A DNA stretch of 64,000 nt, taken from the NCBI RefSeq assembly GCF_947623445.1, contig NC_135246.1, forward strand, positions 126,501 through 190,500, given 5' to 3'. Positions within the stretch are counted from its first letter, which is position 1, and the number at the start of each line of letters is the position of its first letter. Of the stretch, positions 12,501-24,494 are shown piece after piece. The position numbers were made by a program, and so were the translations under genes. The notes under the pieces are model-generated. The model did not search any database. It was not told where the DNA came from and was given only the letters and a program-made list of their open reading frames with translations. This stretch comes from Clavelina lepadiformis. Its lineage: Eukaryota > Chordata > Ascidiacea > Aplousobranchia > Clavelinidae.

Positions 12501-15500
12501 TTCATTCTATTCGTAGTTGTTCATAGTTGTTGTTGTGTTTAAGTTTAAGTCTTAACGTTAGAAATTTGCTTGCAATGAAATCAGTGGCAGTTGAGAAAGA
12601 AGGTGATTACTTTTTAAAAGATGAATTTCTTGATTTTGTAATAAAATTATATCACATAATTATATGGGCAAATGTTACTGCTTGTAGTTTTTTGTATGTT
12701 TGTAAACATTTTGACAGGTTAAGTCATTCCTTTGGTGCAGTTGTAGACAGTGAAGTGCACTTGTATTTAAGCTGGTATAATTCGTATCAGTGTTAGTAAG
12801 CTTTAAAACTATTTGATGCCAAAAGTTGAGCAATGAATGGATAGTGGTAACAAATCCATAAAAATCACAAATCAGCTTTTCTTGCTGAAACATTCAAATG
12901 TTAAATTTAAACTGCAGGGCGCAATGCTTCCTTTCGTGACAACTTTCGCAGCTTGCAGGAATGGCGGCGGAACTACGACGCTCGATTGAGCGGCCACCAC
13001 AACCTCTCAATTGTGGAAGAGCAGCTCGGAAGATCCTTCAAGCCAGGATCCCTCCAACACAAGATGATTGAAGCTCCATGTAGGTCCACAGAGATGTTAT
13101 GAGTCATGAACGTGTCGAATCTCAAAGATGACGTAATATCTTTCTCTCAAACCAGCCGTGTTCTCCGCCGAGGGCCAACTCCCTGATGACTTGCTCCACC
13201 GAACCACCCAGCTCGTCTTTCAATACCAAGCAGGGCGAAAAATTCCCAAACTGCGGGAGCCGAGAAACTTATACGCTCTGACCAAGGAAGCCGGACCACA
13301 GCAGGCCACAAGGTTCATGATTTGTGCAAAATAGTTGTTACGCCCAATTAACCACGATTGCTTGTGCGTAGGTGGCCGTCCCATATGCAGGTAGTGTCCC
13401 CCGCTATCGCATTTATCGACTACAACCCCCCTGTGCCGGACCCTCTCTATAAACTCACTGGAAAGGAATCGACCCCATCTGTGAGAGGGCCCCACTCTGG
13501 GGAGGTAAGTCAGCATCTTGCACAACTTGGATCCATAACATAATGCTGTCGTTGAGATTGAAACGTTATCTTTTTGATTTTACAGATGATTTATTACAAT
13601 GACCCAGGTCGCGACCTCTATTTTATGAGGTCAAGGGTTGCTGGATGCAGACTAGCAATGAGAAACACGCTACTGACACCGTGTGATTTTGAGGAGAGCA
13701 ATTGCACACTTGAGTTTGAGTCAAGATTCGAGAGCGGAAATCTACTCAAAGTCGACAAAATGTGAGTCTTTATATTTTACAGTCTACATTCTATATTCAA
13801 GTGTTTTTGCAGATATGCAATTTTATCTTTCACAGAAATGACTTCGATTATGAACTGACCCTTCGCACTGATCTTTACACAAACAAACACACACAGTGGT
13901 TCTTCTTCAGGTAAAACAACATAAGGCAGCGTACTATTTTTTAACTCTCTATATAAACCCGGCCATGGTTTAAAATATATTGCAACGGGATTGGTCGTTC
14001 ATCCTAAAATCGTCTTATTTCCTGGCAGAGTGCGCAACATGAGACCAGGCAGGAGTTATCGGTTCACCATCATCAACCTGATGAAGCCATCCAGCTTATA
14101 CAACCAGGGGATGCGACCTGTCTGGTATTCAGAGATAAATGCCAAGAAAAATCAGGCATGTCTCTTACACCTTAATCTTTTATGGCTGAATATCATTGCC
14201 ATGTAATGCCAGCAGTAACGTACACTCGATTCAACTCAGCTATAATCAGTGGAAGAGATTTGTGGCTAATTGGCTTTGTTTCAGCACATTAAAGCTCAAT
14301 TTGCGGAGTTAAACTTTTCGTTGGGGTTACTCCTGGTTTGGTTTTTCAGATTGGATGGGTTCGAATGGGGTCAAATATTCGTTACTATAGAAACAACATG
14401 ACGGGCAGGGATGGGCGGACATACTACTCATTGACGTGGACGTGCGAGTTCCCTTATAAGGATGACTGCTGCTACTTTGCCCACTGCTACCCGTACACCT
14501 ACAGCGACTTACAGGTAACACATCAGCGTCGTTACTGACATCATCGTTTCACTCAATCCATGTCTCGTTGCAGGAATATCTGCTGCAACTTGCAAATGAC
14601 CCCGTGAGGTCGAGGTTCTGTAAGCAAAGAGTTCTTTGCCGGACTCTGGCAGGTAAATCATCTCTAATAAATGATCAGTTGCATAAAAGCTCATCTCTTC
14701 TGTCAATAAACTGTTATCGGCCCGCTTGCTTCTAACTGATTCCTTATGTGCAGGGAATCTGGTATATATTTTAACAATTACGTCGCCTTCCCGCAACCCT
14801 GAGATCTCTCGCGCTAAACGTGCTGTCGTTCTCACTGCTCGTGTGCACCCAGGCGAGACCAACGCCTCGTGGATGATGAAAGGATTTCTCGATTATTTAA
14901 CCGGAAACTCTGCCGATGCCAAAGTTTGTTGATAAAAGTTTTGGTCGTGATTTAGGCGTACTGCTTTTTCATTTACGAGTTATTAACCAGGATAAGCTCT
15001 GTCGGACTCATATCGCCCAGTCATGGTTGCTCATGACTCTATTTTCTTCATTTCTAGCTTTTGCGGGACTCGTTCATTTTCAAGATCGTGCCCATGCTCA
15101 ACCCCGATGGAGTCATTGTTGGCAATTACAGGTGACCGGCGTCATCGTTGCTTGATATTCCTATTATTATTTCATAAATGCAATTCGGTCATTGTATGTA
15201 TGACATTGATCGTTTTGCTCTTGTGTCATAGTAGAGTTTATGTGATGTCTTTGTCGTAGGTGTTCATTGGCTGGTCGTGATCTAAATCGAAATTACAAGT
15301 CGGTGTTGAAGGACTCGTTCCCGTCGATCTGGCACACAAAGATGATGATCAAGCGATTGAACGCTGAGCGACAGGTGGTCGTGTACTGCGACTTGCACGG
15401 ACACTCGAGGAAAAACAACATTTTTATTTACGGCTGCGAGAACAAACATAACCCACAGAGGAGACTGAGAGAAAGGGTGAGGCCTTATTCAACGGGCAAT

Positions 15501-17595
15501 CGCCAACAGCTGTTAACTCATCCGATTTATTGTCGCAGATCTTTCCCCTGATGCTGTCTAAGAACGCATTAGAAACGTTTTCCTACGAGAGTTGCAAGTA
15601 CAAAGTGCAGAAGAGCAAGGAGGGCACAGGCAGGATTGTGGTCTGGTACATGGGCGTCATGAACAGGTGACTTTCGTAAAACTAGAATCTTGGCTTCAGA
15701 GTCTTTTATCAGGTCGTGATCTAAAAATATTTGGCAGCTACACGATGGAGGCGACATTTGGTGGGACGTCATTGGCCGGGGAGAGGAAGGACACCCACCT
15801 GAGCACGAAGGACCTGGAGAAAATGGGTTACCACTTCTGCGACACCCTCCTTGACTATTGTGACCCGGACTCATCAAAAGTGGAGGCATGCATGAGAGAG
15901 CTTCAGGATAAGATGAGGCGGCAGATCCTGAGGAGACTCCAACTCCAGAATAGGAACAGTGAGTTCATGGCGTGTGTTGGCAACACAATGCACCTTGTGT
16001 TAAGTTGAAGCGATGTCAACTCCGTTTTTGACTTTTTACAAGTTTCTGATGATTTAAATTTGGACGACTACATCAGCGAGCTCGAGTCTGACACATCTGG
16101 ATCTGACTCATCATGTGACGATGGACTTCCCGTGCATCTACTCGCGATCGCACCCAAGCTGCAACGAAAGAAGAAGTTGAGAGCCAGGCGAGAGAAGGGA
16201 AAGATGACGAGCAAAGTAAGACCAGTCGTTGATTCTCAGCTGCTTCACATTTTATCGGGACTTTCTGTTTAGTTGTTATCGTCCGGACAAGAGAGTAAAC
16301 CACCGACTACTCACAGCGCGAAGCTTCCAAGTGAAAAGTCAAAGTCACTTCGGTGAGCAACGATTTGTTTGTTTTGTCCTTATACCTGCCACCTACCATC
16401 CGTGAGTTTTCTTGGTTAATTCACTCATCAAGCGAAGAATCTCTGCTTATGACAGGTATTCGCAAGCTTCGTCGACCAGCAGCAGGCGCAGAGATGACCA
16501 CACAAGGGGCTCAACCACCCCCAATACGTGCTCAGCAGACGAACGAGGCGGTGACAGATCAGCGAAAAAGGTAAGTTGACTCGCACTCAGCTGCAAACGG
16601 AGGAAAATAAACACAAATGAGTGGAGGCAGAAGAAAGTGGTCTGGTAGTTAGTGTCAGTGAGTTATAGGAACAACATGACCAGAGAGGAAGTCTTATTAA
16701 TATAATTCAGCAGGGCAAGAGATCAGCGCTTCCGCTCCACACAAACAAGGCCACGTTCGTCCACTTTTCACCGCCCAGTCAGCTTATCACGAGCCTGAAC
16801 TCGTCATATAAGAAGGCCAATGTCGTGATCAATCAGAGGAACCCTGCCAGTTATGGGTCACTTGGGTCCGCTCCGACTTGCATTAGAATGAGGACGGGCG
16901 ATTGCTCAACTTTTAGGATAGAAAACTCTACTCAGGCAGCTTCAAAACCGTCCAATGAGAGTTCCGCAGCAGTCAGTGACGTCACAAATGTACAAGAAAA
17001 AAGAACAGCTTCAACTAAATATAGTCCCACCCTGGGCAAGGATGATGTGAGTGCAGGCGTACAACCAAGCTACCTTCGCTACAACGTGGCCATGCAGGGC
17101 TCCAGACAGGAAAAGGTGATCGGGTTAGCCCAGGCACACATCGGGGATATGTTGTACTTCAACACTCCACTACCAACACCAGGTGGCCTACTCTCAGGGG
17201 CAGGCTGCTTACCACTGTCAAAAGCCGACGAGAAGGTCAGCTTGACTCAAAGCCCAGATGGGAGCCAGGATCAGTTTGAGAATCTTCCGGATATTTCAAA
17301 GATCGCCAAGAGTGTCATCATAGCTCAGAACAGAGTGACAGGCAGGAAGATTTCTTCGGTGACCAATAAGTCTGATGAGAAATACCCGGATGTAAGAACA
17401 GGTTCAGTCAAGGTCGTAGCACCTCGACTCACAAAAAGCACCACGACGGCCAATCCTTCTTCCAAGGGGAAGTTATGGGATGAACTTCATTACACGTCTT
17501 CCTCCGTCCTGCATCCGACACAGCCAACTCGCACTTCCCAGCACAGGAAAACTAGAGCCGGGTCGAAATCTTTAAACGTTTTCACCCGTCGTTGA
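9517..17595 (+). CDS. AGBL2: Cytosolic carboxypeptidase 2/3 (tubulin deglutamylase, AGBL2/3 type), multi-exon
   Basis: This is an M14-family metallocarboxypeptidase that removes glutamates from tubulin tails and acts at cilia and basal bodies. Exon 1 starts at ATG 9517 ([16 protein letters not shown]) and ends at 9609. Exon 2 (10489-10543) carries [19 protein letters not shown], a hallmark of CCP2/CCP3. The N-terminal beta-sandwich follows at about 13.2-14.5 kb ([70 protein letters not shown]). The catalytic domain shows the zinc ligands HPGETNAS (about 14845) and the third His in CDLHGHS (about 15394). The catalytic Glu lies in TMEATFGG (about 15748). Also present are [16 protein letters not shown] and DLNRNYK. 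A long Ser/Lys-rich, probably disordered tail ([24 protein letters not shown]) ends at TGA 17593-17595. The choice between CCP2 and CCP3 is not secure. A phase-compatible alternative 3' end may exist (see the exon chain from 18522). Confidence 0.92.
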
Positions 17596-17981
17596 TCTCA
17601 ACTTAGATCAGGAGAGAGCAGTCAGACGAGGCAACAGCACGGCCAGGCATGTCCATGGACACAGAGACTACTTCATGGCTTCAGCTTCTATTATTGTCAA
17701 CTTCATGTCCAGTTTTGCTCTTACAAATAGATCAGTCTTTGTTTAAGCAGATGTCTATGTTTTGTACGCAGCCAGCAATGACACAATAGATTTATAAAAC
17801 ATTTGGAAAGACATTTTTAATGGTTGAAGTAGTCACTTAGTGCAGTTTAACTTGTTTGATCTGTTGTTTGCAGTGACTTGGTGCAGTTAACAAAACCATT
17901 GTTTGTTGTATTAAATCTGTTGGAATGTTGTAGATGACATGACTCCTTAAAACGGTTCATTTCATCATTTTCAGTGTTTGC

Positions 17982-17987
17982 AATAAA
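17982..17987 (+). terminator. Polyadenylation signal AATAAA
   Basis: An AATAAA hexamer lies about 390 bases after the carboxypeptidase stop codon, in AT-rich sequence, at a distance suitable for its 3' end. It supports the stop at 17595 as a real transcript end. Confidence 0.5.
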
Positions 17988-18521
17988 ATCATATTATTAT
18001 CACATAGACATACTCTACGTTAAACTTTTGTTACACAATAGACCAAAGTAACTACCACCTGTCATAGTTAATTGTGAATTTAGTAAGTTTGTTGGGTTGC
18101 ATTCAAACCGAGTGGTAGTCGTTGAACCTGCAAATCATTGGAATGTTGTGATGTGTTCTAACCCAGTTTGGTGTCTAACAGCTGCCCACCGTCTCACTGA
18201 CCTACCTTGACCCCAGGTTTGCCGTGCTTGTTTCGTCGACTGGACGCTCTGGTAGAAGAGTTGAGTACAAACTCTCTTCCTGTAGTTTGTTTTGCTCTTT
18301 CAATTTCAAATTATGAAGTGTCTGCATGCTAGTAACACGATACTAAACTGCTGCGTTTTTTATTAATTTTATGAGAATTTTAGAAGGTAAAGAATCTTAA
18401 TCAACCTGTCAATAGAAACCCGAAGTACCTCCAGCGATGCGATAAAATCTGTTAATTAAAATTAGAAATATAATTATCAAGTCATAGCGGGACAGTTTTC
18501 ATGGAAAACTTTAACTTATAG

Positions 18522-21500
18522 TCGGAATACCTGGACGCCTTGACATCTGCCTATCTCCGAAGCGGTGTCCTCATGGTGCCAGACCAAGTTAAAGGTGAGC
18601 GCCCGTTGTTGCGACAAATGTTCATATAAATTGAATTAATTCTTCACCCGCATTGTAGACTATCCACTGAGGTACACAAACAGCAGCGGCGGCGCGACAC
18701 AAGACGGCAACTTCACCGTGCAATATCTGGCCAATCATCTTGGAGCATTGTCAGGTGCTGTATGTCATAATTACCATTGTTACGTAACCTTCCTCTCAGA
18801 ATATGACTCCCAATTTTAACCACCTGAGCAATGACAATGCAGCTGAGCGCGAGGTTGAGTCAAAAGTGAGCTCACCAGAGATGCGAAATGCGTCGTGTCA
18901 GTGGTCCCCTCAGCCCGAGCCCTCACCAGAGTCGGGCAGTGATGAGGAAGATCTGAACAAAGAGGCGATAATAGGTGTGCATGGATCCAGTGGTGCTGCC
19001 GTGGAATGATACGACTCATGCATTGACCAATTAACAGGCTTGCTTTTATGCATGTCTTACATTGAACGTGTGTCGACTATGCCGTTTGTGCCTGGCTTTT
19101 GTTTCTTTGTGATTTCTATTAACCAGAAATGTTTCTTTCATGAGGAGCAATATGAAATATTAACTGGGGTTGTTTTGTTTAGCGGAGCAATATGAAATAT
19201 TAACTGGGGTTGTTTTGTTTAGCGGAGGAGCAATATGAAATATTAACTGGGTTTGTTTTGTTTAGCGGAGGAGCAATATGAAATATTAACTGGGTTTGTT
19301 TTGTTTAGCGGAGGAGCAATATGAAATATTAACTGGGGTTGTTTTATTTAGCGGAGGAGCAATATGAAATATTACGACAATCTGCTCTTCGACGCCAATT
19401 GAGTGCAGGACAACAAAGACTCCTCGCTCAAAAACATTTGATTGCGGTTGCTGCGATGCAACAACGTCAGGAAGACAAACAGGTACGAGAACTTTGACCA
19501 TGAGTTTGTCGTCACATTGCTCCTGCAATCCGATGCATAAACCACTCGCAATCACTGCTGAATTTCCGGTTTTGTGGCAACTTTTGACTCCACTTTTTTG
19601 CCAAGGCATCATATGTTTTATGGAAGATAAAAATTTTAGCTGAATGATTTTGCAGAGAGTCTCCTCAGCATTAAGTGGCCAACTTTCATCGAAATTGAAG
19701 AAAGCCCTTTCAAGCCAGCATGGAGAAAATGAGGGCGGTGAGTGAAAGTTCAATCGAAAATTCTTCATAAAGCAAAACTCACAAATGCTTGTACGATCAT
19801 CTGTTGACGGATTGCATTTTTAAGATTTATTTGCTAAAGTAGTTGAGATTATCCACAGAGGTTGTGATGTCTATGCTTCTTAAATTACATGCTTCATGGA
19901 CTTTATACTCTCTATGAGTTGCTATAGTGTAGAGCACATGGATATTTGAGTAAACTTTAGTTACTACTGCTGCTATAGATAAGTATTGGTTGACATTAGT
20001 GTCAATGATTCATTATTTCCCTTTGTTCAACTTTTTATGCCTAATCCTGTATATTTAAAACAGATTGCAAATATTTTGAGTATAAGTTTTATTTATGACC
20101 TTGTTTCCTCTTTCACGTTGTGATTATTGCCTGGAAGAGTCAAGACAATGTTTCAAACCAATACTTGGTCATTGGTCAAACTTTGCGTAATTTAGGGTAT
20201 TTCCCTGGCAAAAGCGTATAGAAAACATTTCTTCATGAGAATTCTTGCTTCTTGATAGATTTCTTCGGCTTAAACCTCTCCCCTGCAACAATTTCTTTAG
20301 TGATTTTGTGCTGGTTATTTAATTAAATTGTAAAATTATTATTTTATCGTGCAAAGTAGCATTTTAAACGGCTTACCTGGTTAGATCTACAAGTGGTATA
20401 TTATCTGTGATGTAGCCAAGCATCCCAAATTGCCTAGTCATAGTGGTAGCAATGCCTAGTTGCAAATATGCTCATTATTACATCATTGTCAGCTGCAGAT
20501 CCACTAATGTTGGTCACAAAAGGTTCTATTCGGTCAAACTCTCACGCTCCGTCCGCTGTGTCCGGCGCACCAAATGTGAGGTAGGCTTGCATTTGGCTGC
20601 TCCATAGACATCTCACTTTAATTTTCAATAACACAAACTTTACTCGTGTTTGGCCGACATATGATTTCAACTTTTATGTGATTACCATTTGCTTTGAGCA
20701 CTCGTGTGTTTTGTCGATTATGTCGTCGCCCACCAGAGATTATTTGCTGATTTTTAGTTTGCAGTTGTTGATGCTTTTGTAGTTTTAGTGCTTAATATAC
20801 TGTGGCTGCTGTGTTGCCTGATTTATCAACAATTTCTGCTTTTGCAGTGTCAAGTTTAATGAGCTACTAACATGCACATGTTTGCCCTGCCAATGGCGAA
20901 AGAGTTTTTTACTCTTCCACGGACATATTCTTTAAAATATTGTTATGATTCTTGTGTCACAATATTTTGTGTTAAAGCTCTCTTTCAAATCACACTGGTT
21001 AATTTTAAATGAACCAATGTTGTGCCACATTTGTTTCGGGCATTGTGACATGGAGTTATCGCATTGTGACATGGAGTTATCGCATTGTGACATGGAGATA
21101 TTGCATTGTGACATGGAGATATTGCATGACTCAGCATAAGTTTTCCCCTGAAAAATTTTGGAAATTACAAAAAACTTGCAACTTAGTCAGAAACTTAACT
21201 TAGAAGTAAGAAACAAAACTTAAAAATTTACCATGAAAATGAAGATTTTATCAGAAAACTTATGCTCCCTTGTGTGGCTCTTTTATATCACAAGGCTTAA
21301 AACAAATTTGGCATGAACTGGTGTTAAAATTCCCCAGTGAGGTGCCTCCTGACAGAAGCATTCCTTCCTCCACTGACGTCAGAAACTCAGATGAGACCCC
21401 AGCAAGAGAGGGACCAAATGCCAAAGCATCTTCCCCCGATAGAAGCAAAAGGCCAATCAGTGGAGCTTCGAACCCACTCCACAAAGTCAGTTGCAACACC

Positions 21501-24494
21501 ACGACAACATCTAACGAGTTTTGTATTAGAACATTGCTTGCAACTAACTTGATCAGCTAAATTTTGTTCTATGAAGCAGAAAATGTTTTTTAATGAGTTT
21601 TACAGAAAGAAACAACCACTCATTTATTTTCATGTAAAGAAACAAACCCTGGTTCCAACACGTTCCAAAATTTCTGTGAAGGCCGTTGATGGGGTCATGC
21701 CCGACATCAAACAAAACAATCTCAGTGAAAACACAAAACCAGCAATTTCTTCCACTGAAAGCATTCACATGAATTTGAACACGTCCAAACAAACCAATGA
21801 GGAGTCAGAATTATCTGTTCCTGATCCGCTAAACTTTCACAAATCTGAAGTCGACAGTGGACAAAATGTGGCTCCAAACATGCCGTGGCATGTTGTTAAT
21901 GATGCCATGAGAAAGGAATCGCCACGTGACTCTCTTCCTGGCAAGGATAAAAAGTCGTCAACTTTATCGGACTCTCTGTGGAGTTCCAGGAAGGATCACC
22001 CGTCTAATATTTTAGAGACAGCCCAACACTTTCACAAGGAGAGAAAGTTTGTCACCGACCCTCCCCTGACACCTCTATCTGTCCAATCAAATGACATTCC
22101 TTCCAACACTCTACTAACTAGAGTCCCAAGAAGCCGAACCATCAACCAAACAACCATGAAAGGATTTGTAAAGGTGATGAATGGTTTTTTTTAAGATGAA
22201 CAATGGTGTTTTAAGATTATGAATGGTTTTTAATGGTGAACAATGGTGTTTTAAGATGATGAATGGTGAACAATGGTGTTTTAAGATTATGAATGGTGAA
22301 CAATGGTGTTTTAAGATTATGAATGGTTTTTAATGGTGAACAATGGTGTGTTGTGAGGTTTTTATCTAAGGCACCATTGTTTGCTCCTGTGGAAAATAAA
22401 TGTAAATTTGAATTGTATTATTTTATAAATTCGTTATTCGATGATGGGTTTGCTGCATACGTCATTTATTTTAATTTCATCCATCGTCGATTTCCAGGGG
22501 GAATTGGCTCTTCCAAAAGCCCAAGATGCAACAACTATTCCTCCTGGGATAAAGAAGACAACCTCGTTAATCGTGGAGACAGATCCTGACTCGCTCACTG
22601 TGCATAGCAACAGGTGGTTTCCATGACAGCACAATGCCGTTTTTGCTTCATTCTTCTTATTATGACGTCATTACAGGTACTTGTTCAAGAATCCTAGAGC
22701 TGACACGGAATCCCATGGTCGGAAAACTCAGGCAAAACTATTCCAGGCTGCAGACGATTCTTTCTTCGGTGAGTTGATTCAATCACCTGACCAGATGTCA
22801 CATAATCATTTCAAGATAGACCCTGTAGGTATTGGTTTGAATCTGTTGCGTATATTCACCTGCCACTGTCCTCGCCACAGGAATGTCGGACAGGATCGGG
22901 CTGAGCGTGATGCCACGCCAGGGTAGAGTGCCTCCAGTGGTGGCCAACATCGCTGAGTTGAGGAGGTCGCTCATGGGCCAGGGCAGAGAGAGGTGAGCCG
23001 GCTGTTTAAATTTTTAACATCTTCGAAGTGACTGCAATGATTTTGCAGCGAGAAACTGGACAGCAAACCCGACCAACCGCGAAGAATTATTTCGCAACTT
23101 CCCTCGCACAGGAACAACGATGACGTCATAAATCACGCAGACGACGTCATACCGTAAGTTTTCAAATGCAAAAATCGTGGTGTAGAAGAAGGTTATTTGG
23201 TGAAGAATGTGGAAACAACTCCAGGTTCAGCCAACGAGCTCGTCGGAGCAACGCGCGACCTCGCCAGTGGGGTCGGGGTTTCACCGATTTTGAGTCCAAC
23301 GAAGAACAACCAGCAGTGAAGCGAACTCAGAGCTTCATCGATGAGCAACATCCGGACTCGACCAGATTCGAAAGAATCCCGAGAGACCTGAAAAGAACAA
23401 AGATCAATTCAGGTAGTGGTGACGTCACAGTACTGTGACGCACAAGACAAAATCAAAGTGTAACAACTGGAGGTTGTGATTGCTCGAAAAGTTGAGTTTC
23501 CTTCCCAGCGAGCACTTTGATATGAGAAACTCAATAAAACCTTCCATTTCAAAAGTTTGGTGTAAACTGAACAAAAATATAACTCATGACGTAAAGAGCG
23601 CCCTCACTTGAGCACGTGCTAATCAAAGTGAGGCGAACAACATGGCGAGGATAAGCGAAAACGTAAAGTAAATTAAAGCAAAATGCTTCAAAAAAATGAT
23701 AAAAGTTCTTTTTCATAAACTCGGGATACTTTGTGCGGCCTTGACCGCCACCAATTCAAGTATTGGTGACGTCATAAGTCTTGTTTTTGCGTGTAGGCTC
23801 TTCTTCTTTTGACGGACATTTCAAAAACTTCAACGTTATTGACGAGCTCATTGATGGCGGTTCCCCTCCGCCCATATCTCGAAGAAGCGATATGGTCGTC
23901 CGATTACGTCATAACGATGGCGTTTATGACGATGATGTCGCAATAACGAGCAGGAGTGAAACAGCAAATCGAAGTTACACTCAAGTGAGCCGAGTGAAGT
24001 CACTCAACTCGAAGTTAACTCAGACAATTTACTATCCACCGACGTCATAATCGTGTTTATGCGCTCAGGGTAACGCAACAATCGAGAAAAGGTCTGACAC
24101 TTCCGTGACGAAGATAAGAATCGGGTCACGCAACACTGAGCACAGATCGCGAATAAGTCAGCACGCCATAGACATCAAACAACGACAAGAGACACTGAGC
24201 GCTTCTGGTGAAACTTTTATTTGCGTTTTGTTTTGTGTCGATCCCTGCAGAATAGTTTCAATTGAACTTGCGTCCAGGCAAAGGGGACAAGCACACATTA
24301 TCAGCGGTCAGTCTCAACATGGACCCGGAGACGGAGGAGCGGAACTGCGTGTCCACCCCCGCCCTGGCCAGCAGGCCCGTCCCTCCTCTTCTACGGTACC
24401 TCAGCGCCAAGCAGGTACTGATCTCACTTTGAAAGCGAGTGACGTCACTTCTAACCGAGTTTCAATATTTCAGGGTCAAAATAAGAAGAGATGA
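18522..24494 (+). CDS. Unrecognised disordered protein, 17-exon chain (5' end unresolved)
   Basis: I do not recognise this protein. Seventeen exons join with consistent GT..AG sites and reading phase to give about 820 residues. In order they are SEYLDALTSAYLRSG (18522), DYPLRYTNSSGG (18659), NMTPNFNHLSND (about 18800), EEQYEILRQSALRRQLSAGQ with QKHLIAVAAMQQRQ (about 19360), RVSSALSGQLSSKLKKAL, DPLMLVTKG (about 20507), EVPPDRSIPSST (about 21340), a large Ser/Pro/Lys-rich exon (21640-22173), GELALPKAQDATT, RYLFKNPRADTES, GMSDRIGLSVMPRQ, SEKLDSKPDQPRR, PFSQRARRSNARPR, GSSSFDGHFKNF, GNATIEKRSDTS, GKGDKHTLSAVSLNMD, and GQNKKR with TGA at 24492-24494. The exon at 19360 is Gln/Arg-rich and probably helical; the rest looks disordered. 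The first exon has an acceptor (AACTTATAG) and no visible upstream start, and it opens in phase 0. It could therefore be an alternative 3' half of the carboxypeptidase gene, or a separate gene whose first exon was missed or that is trans-spliced. Confidence 0.68.
19139..19364 (+). repeat. 43-bp tandem repeat containing a splice acceptor
   Basis: About five copies of a 43-bp unit (GAGGAGCAATATGAAATATT, then a T-rich tract ending in TTTAGCG) run directly into the real exon that begins CGGAGGAGCAATATGAAATATTACG near 19360. Each unit therefore repeats the polypyrimidine tract, the AG acceptor and the first bases of the exon. Two early units are slightly shorter or differ by single bases. Confidence 0.9.
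21041..21124 (+). repeat. 21-bp minisatellite, four copies
   Basis: Four head-to-tail copies of CATTGTGACATGGAGTTATC(G) begin at 21041, 21062, 21083 and 21104; the last two carry ATAT in place of TTAT. The repeat lies in an intron of the unrecognised gene. As 21 is a multiple of three it leaves open frames on both strands, which I take to be chance. Confidence 0.9.
22174..22346 (+). repeat. AATGGTG/TTTTAAGAT minisatellite at a donor site
   Basis: Imperfect tandem units built from GAATGGT, TTTTAATGGTGAACAATGGTG and TTTTAAGATTAT start immediately at the 5' splice site of the large exon that ends GGATTTGTAAAG at about 22173. They fill the first 170 bases of the intron. Confidence 0.8.

Noticed and set aside
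14509-14862. 117-residue minus-strand frame
   Set aside because: It is antisense to carboxypeptidase exons and is a shadow of their codon use.
20932-21139. Open frames with repeated MSQCDNS or CDMEL/ILH peptides on both strands
   Set aside because: They are produced by the 21-bp minisatellite in an intron. Length divisible by three keeps frames open by chance.
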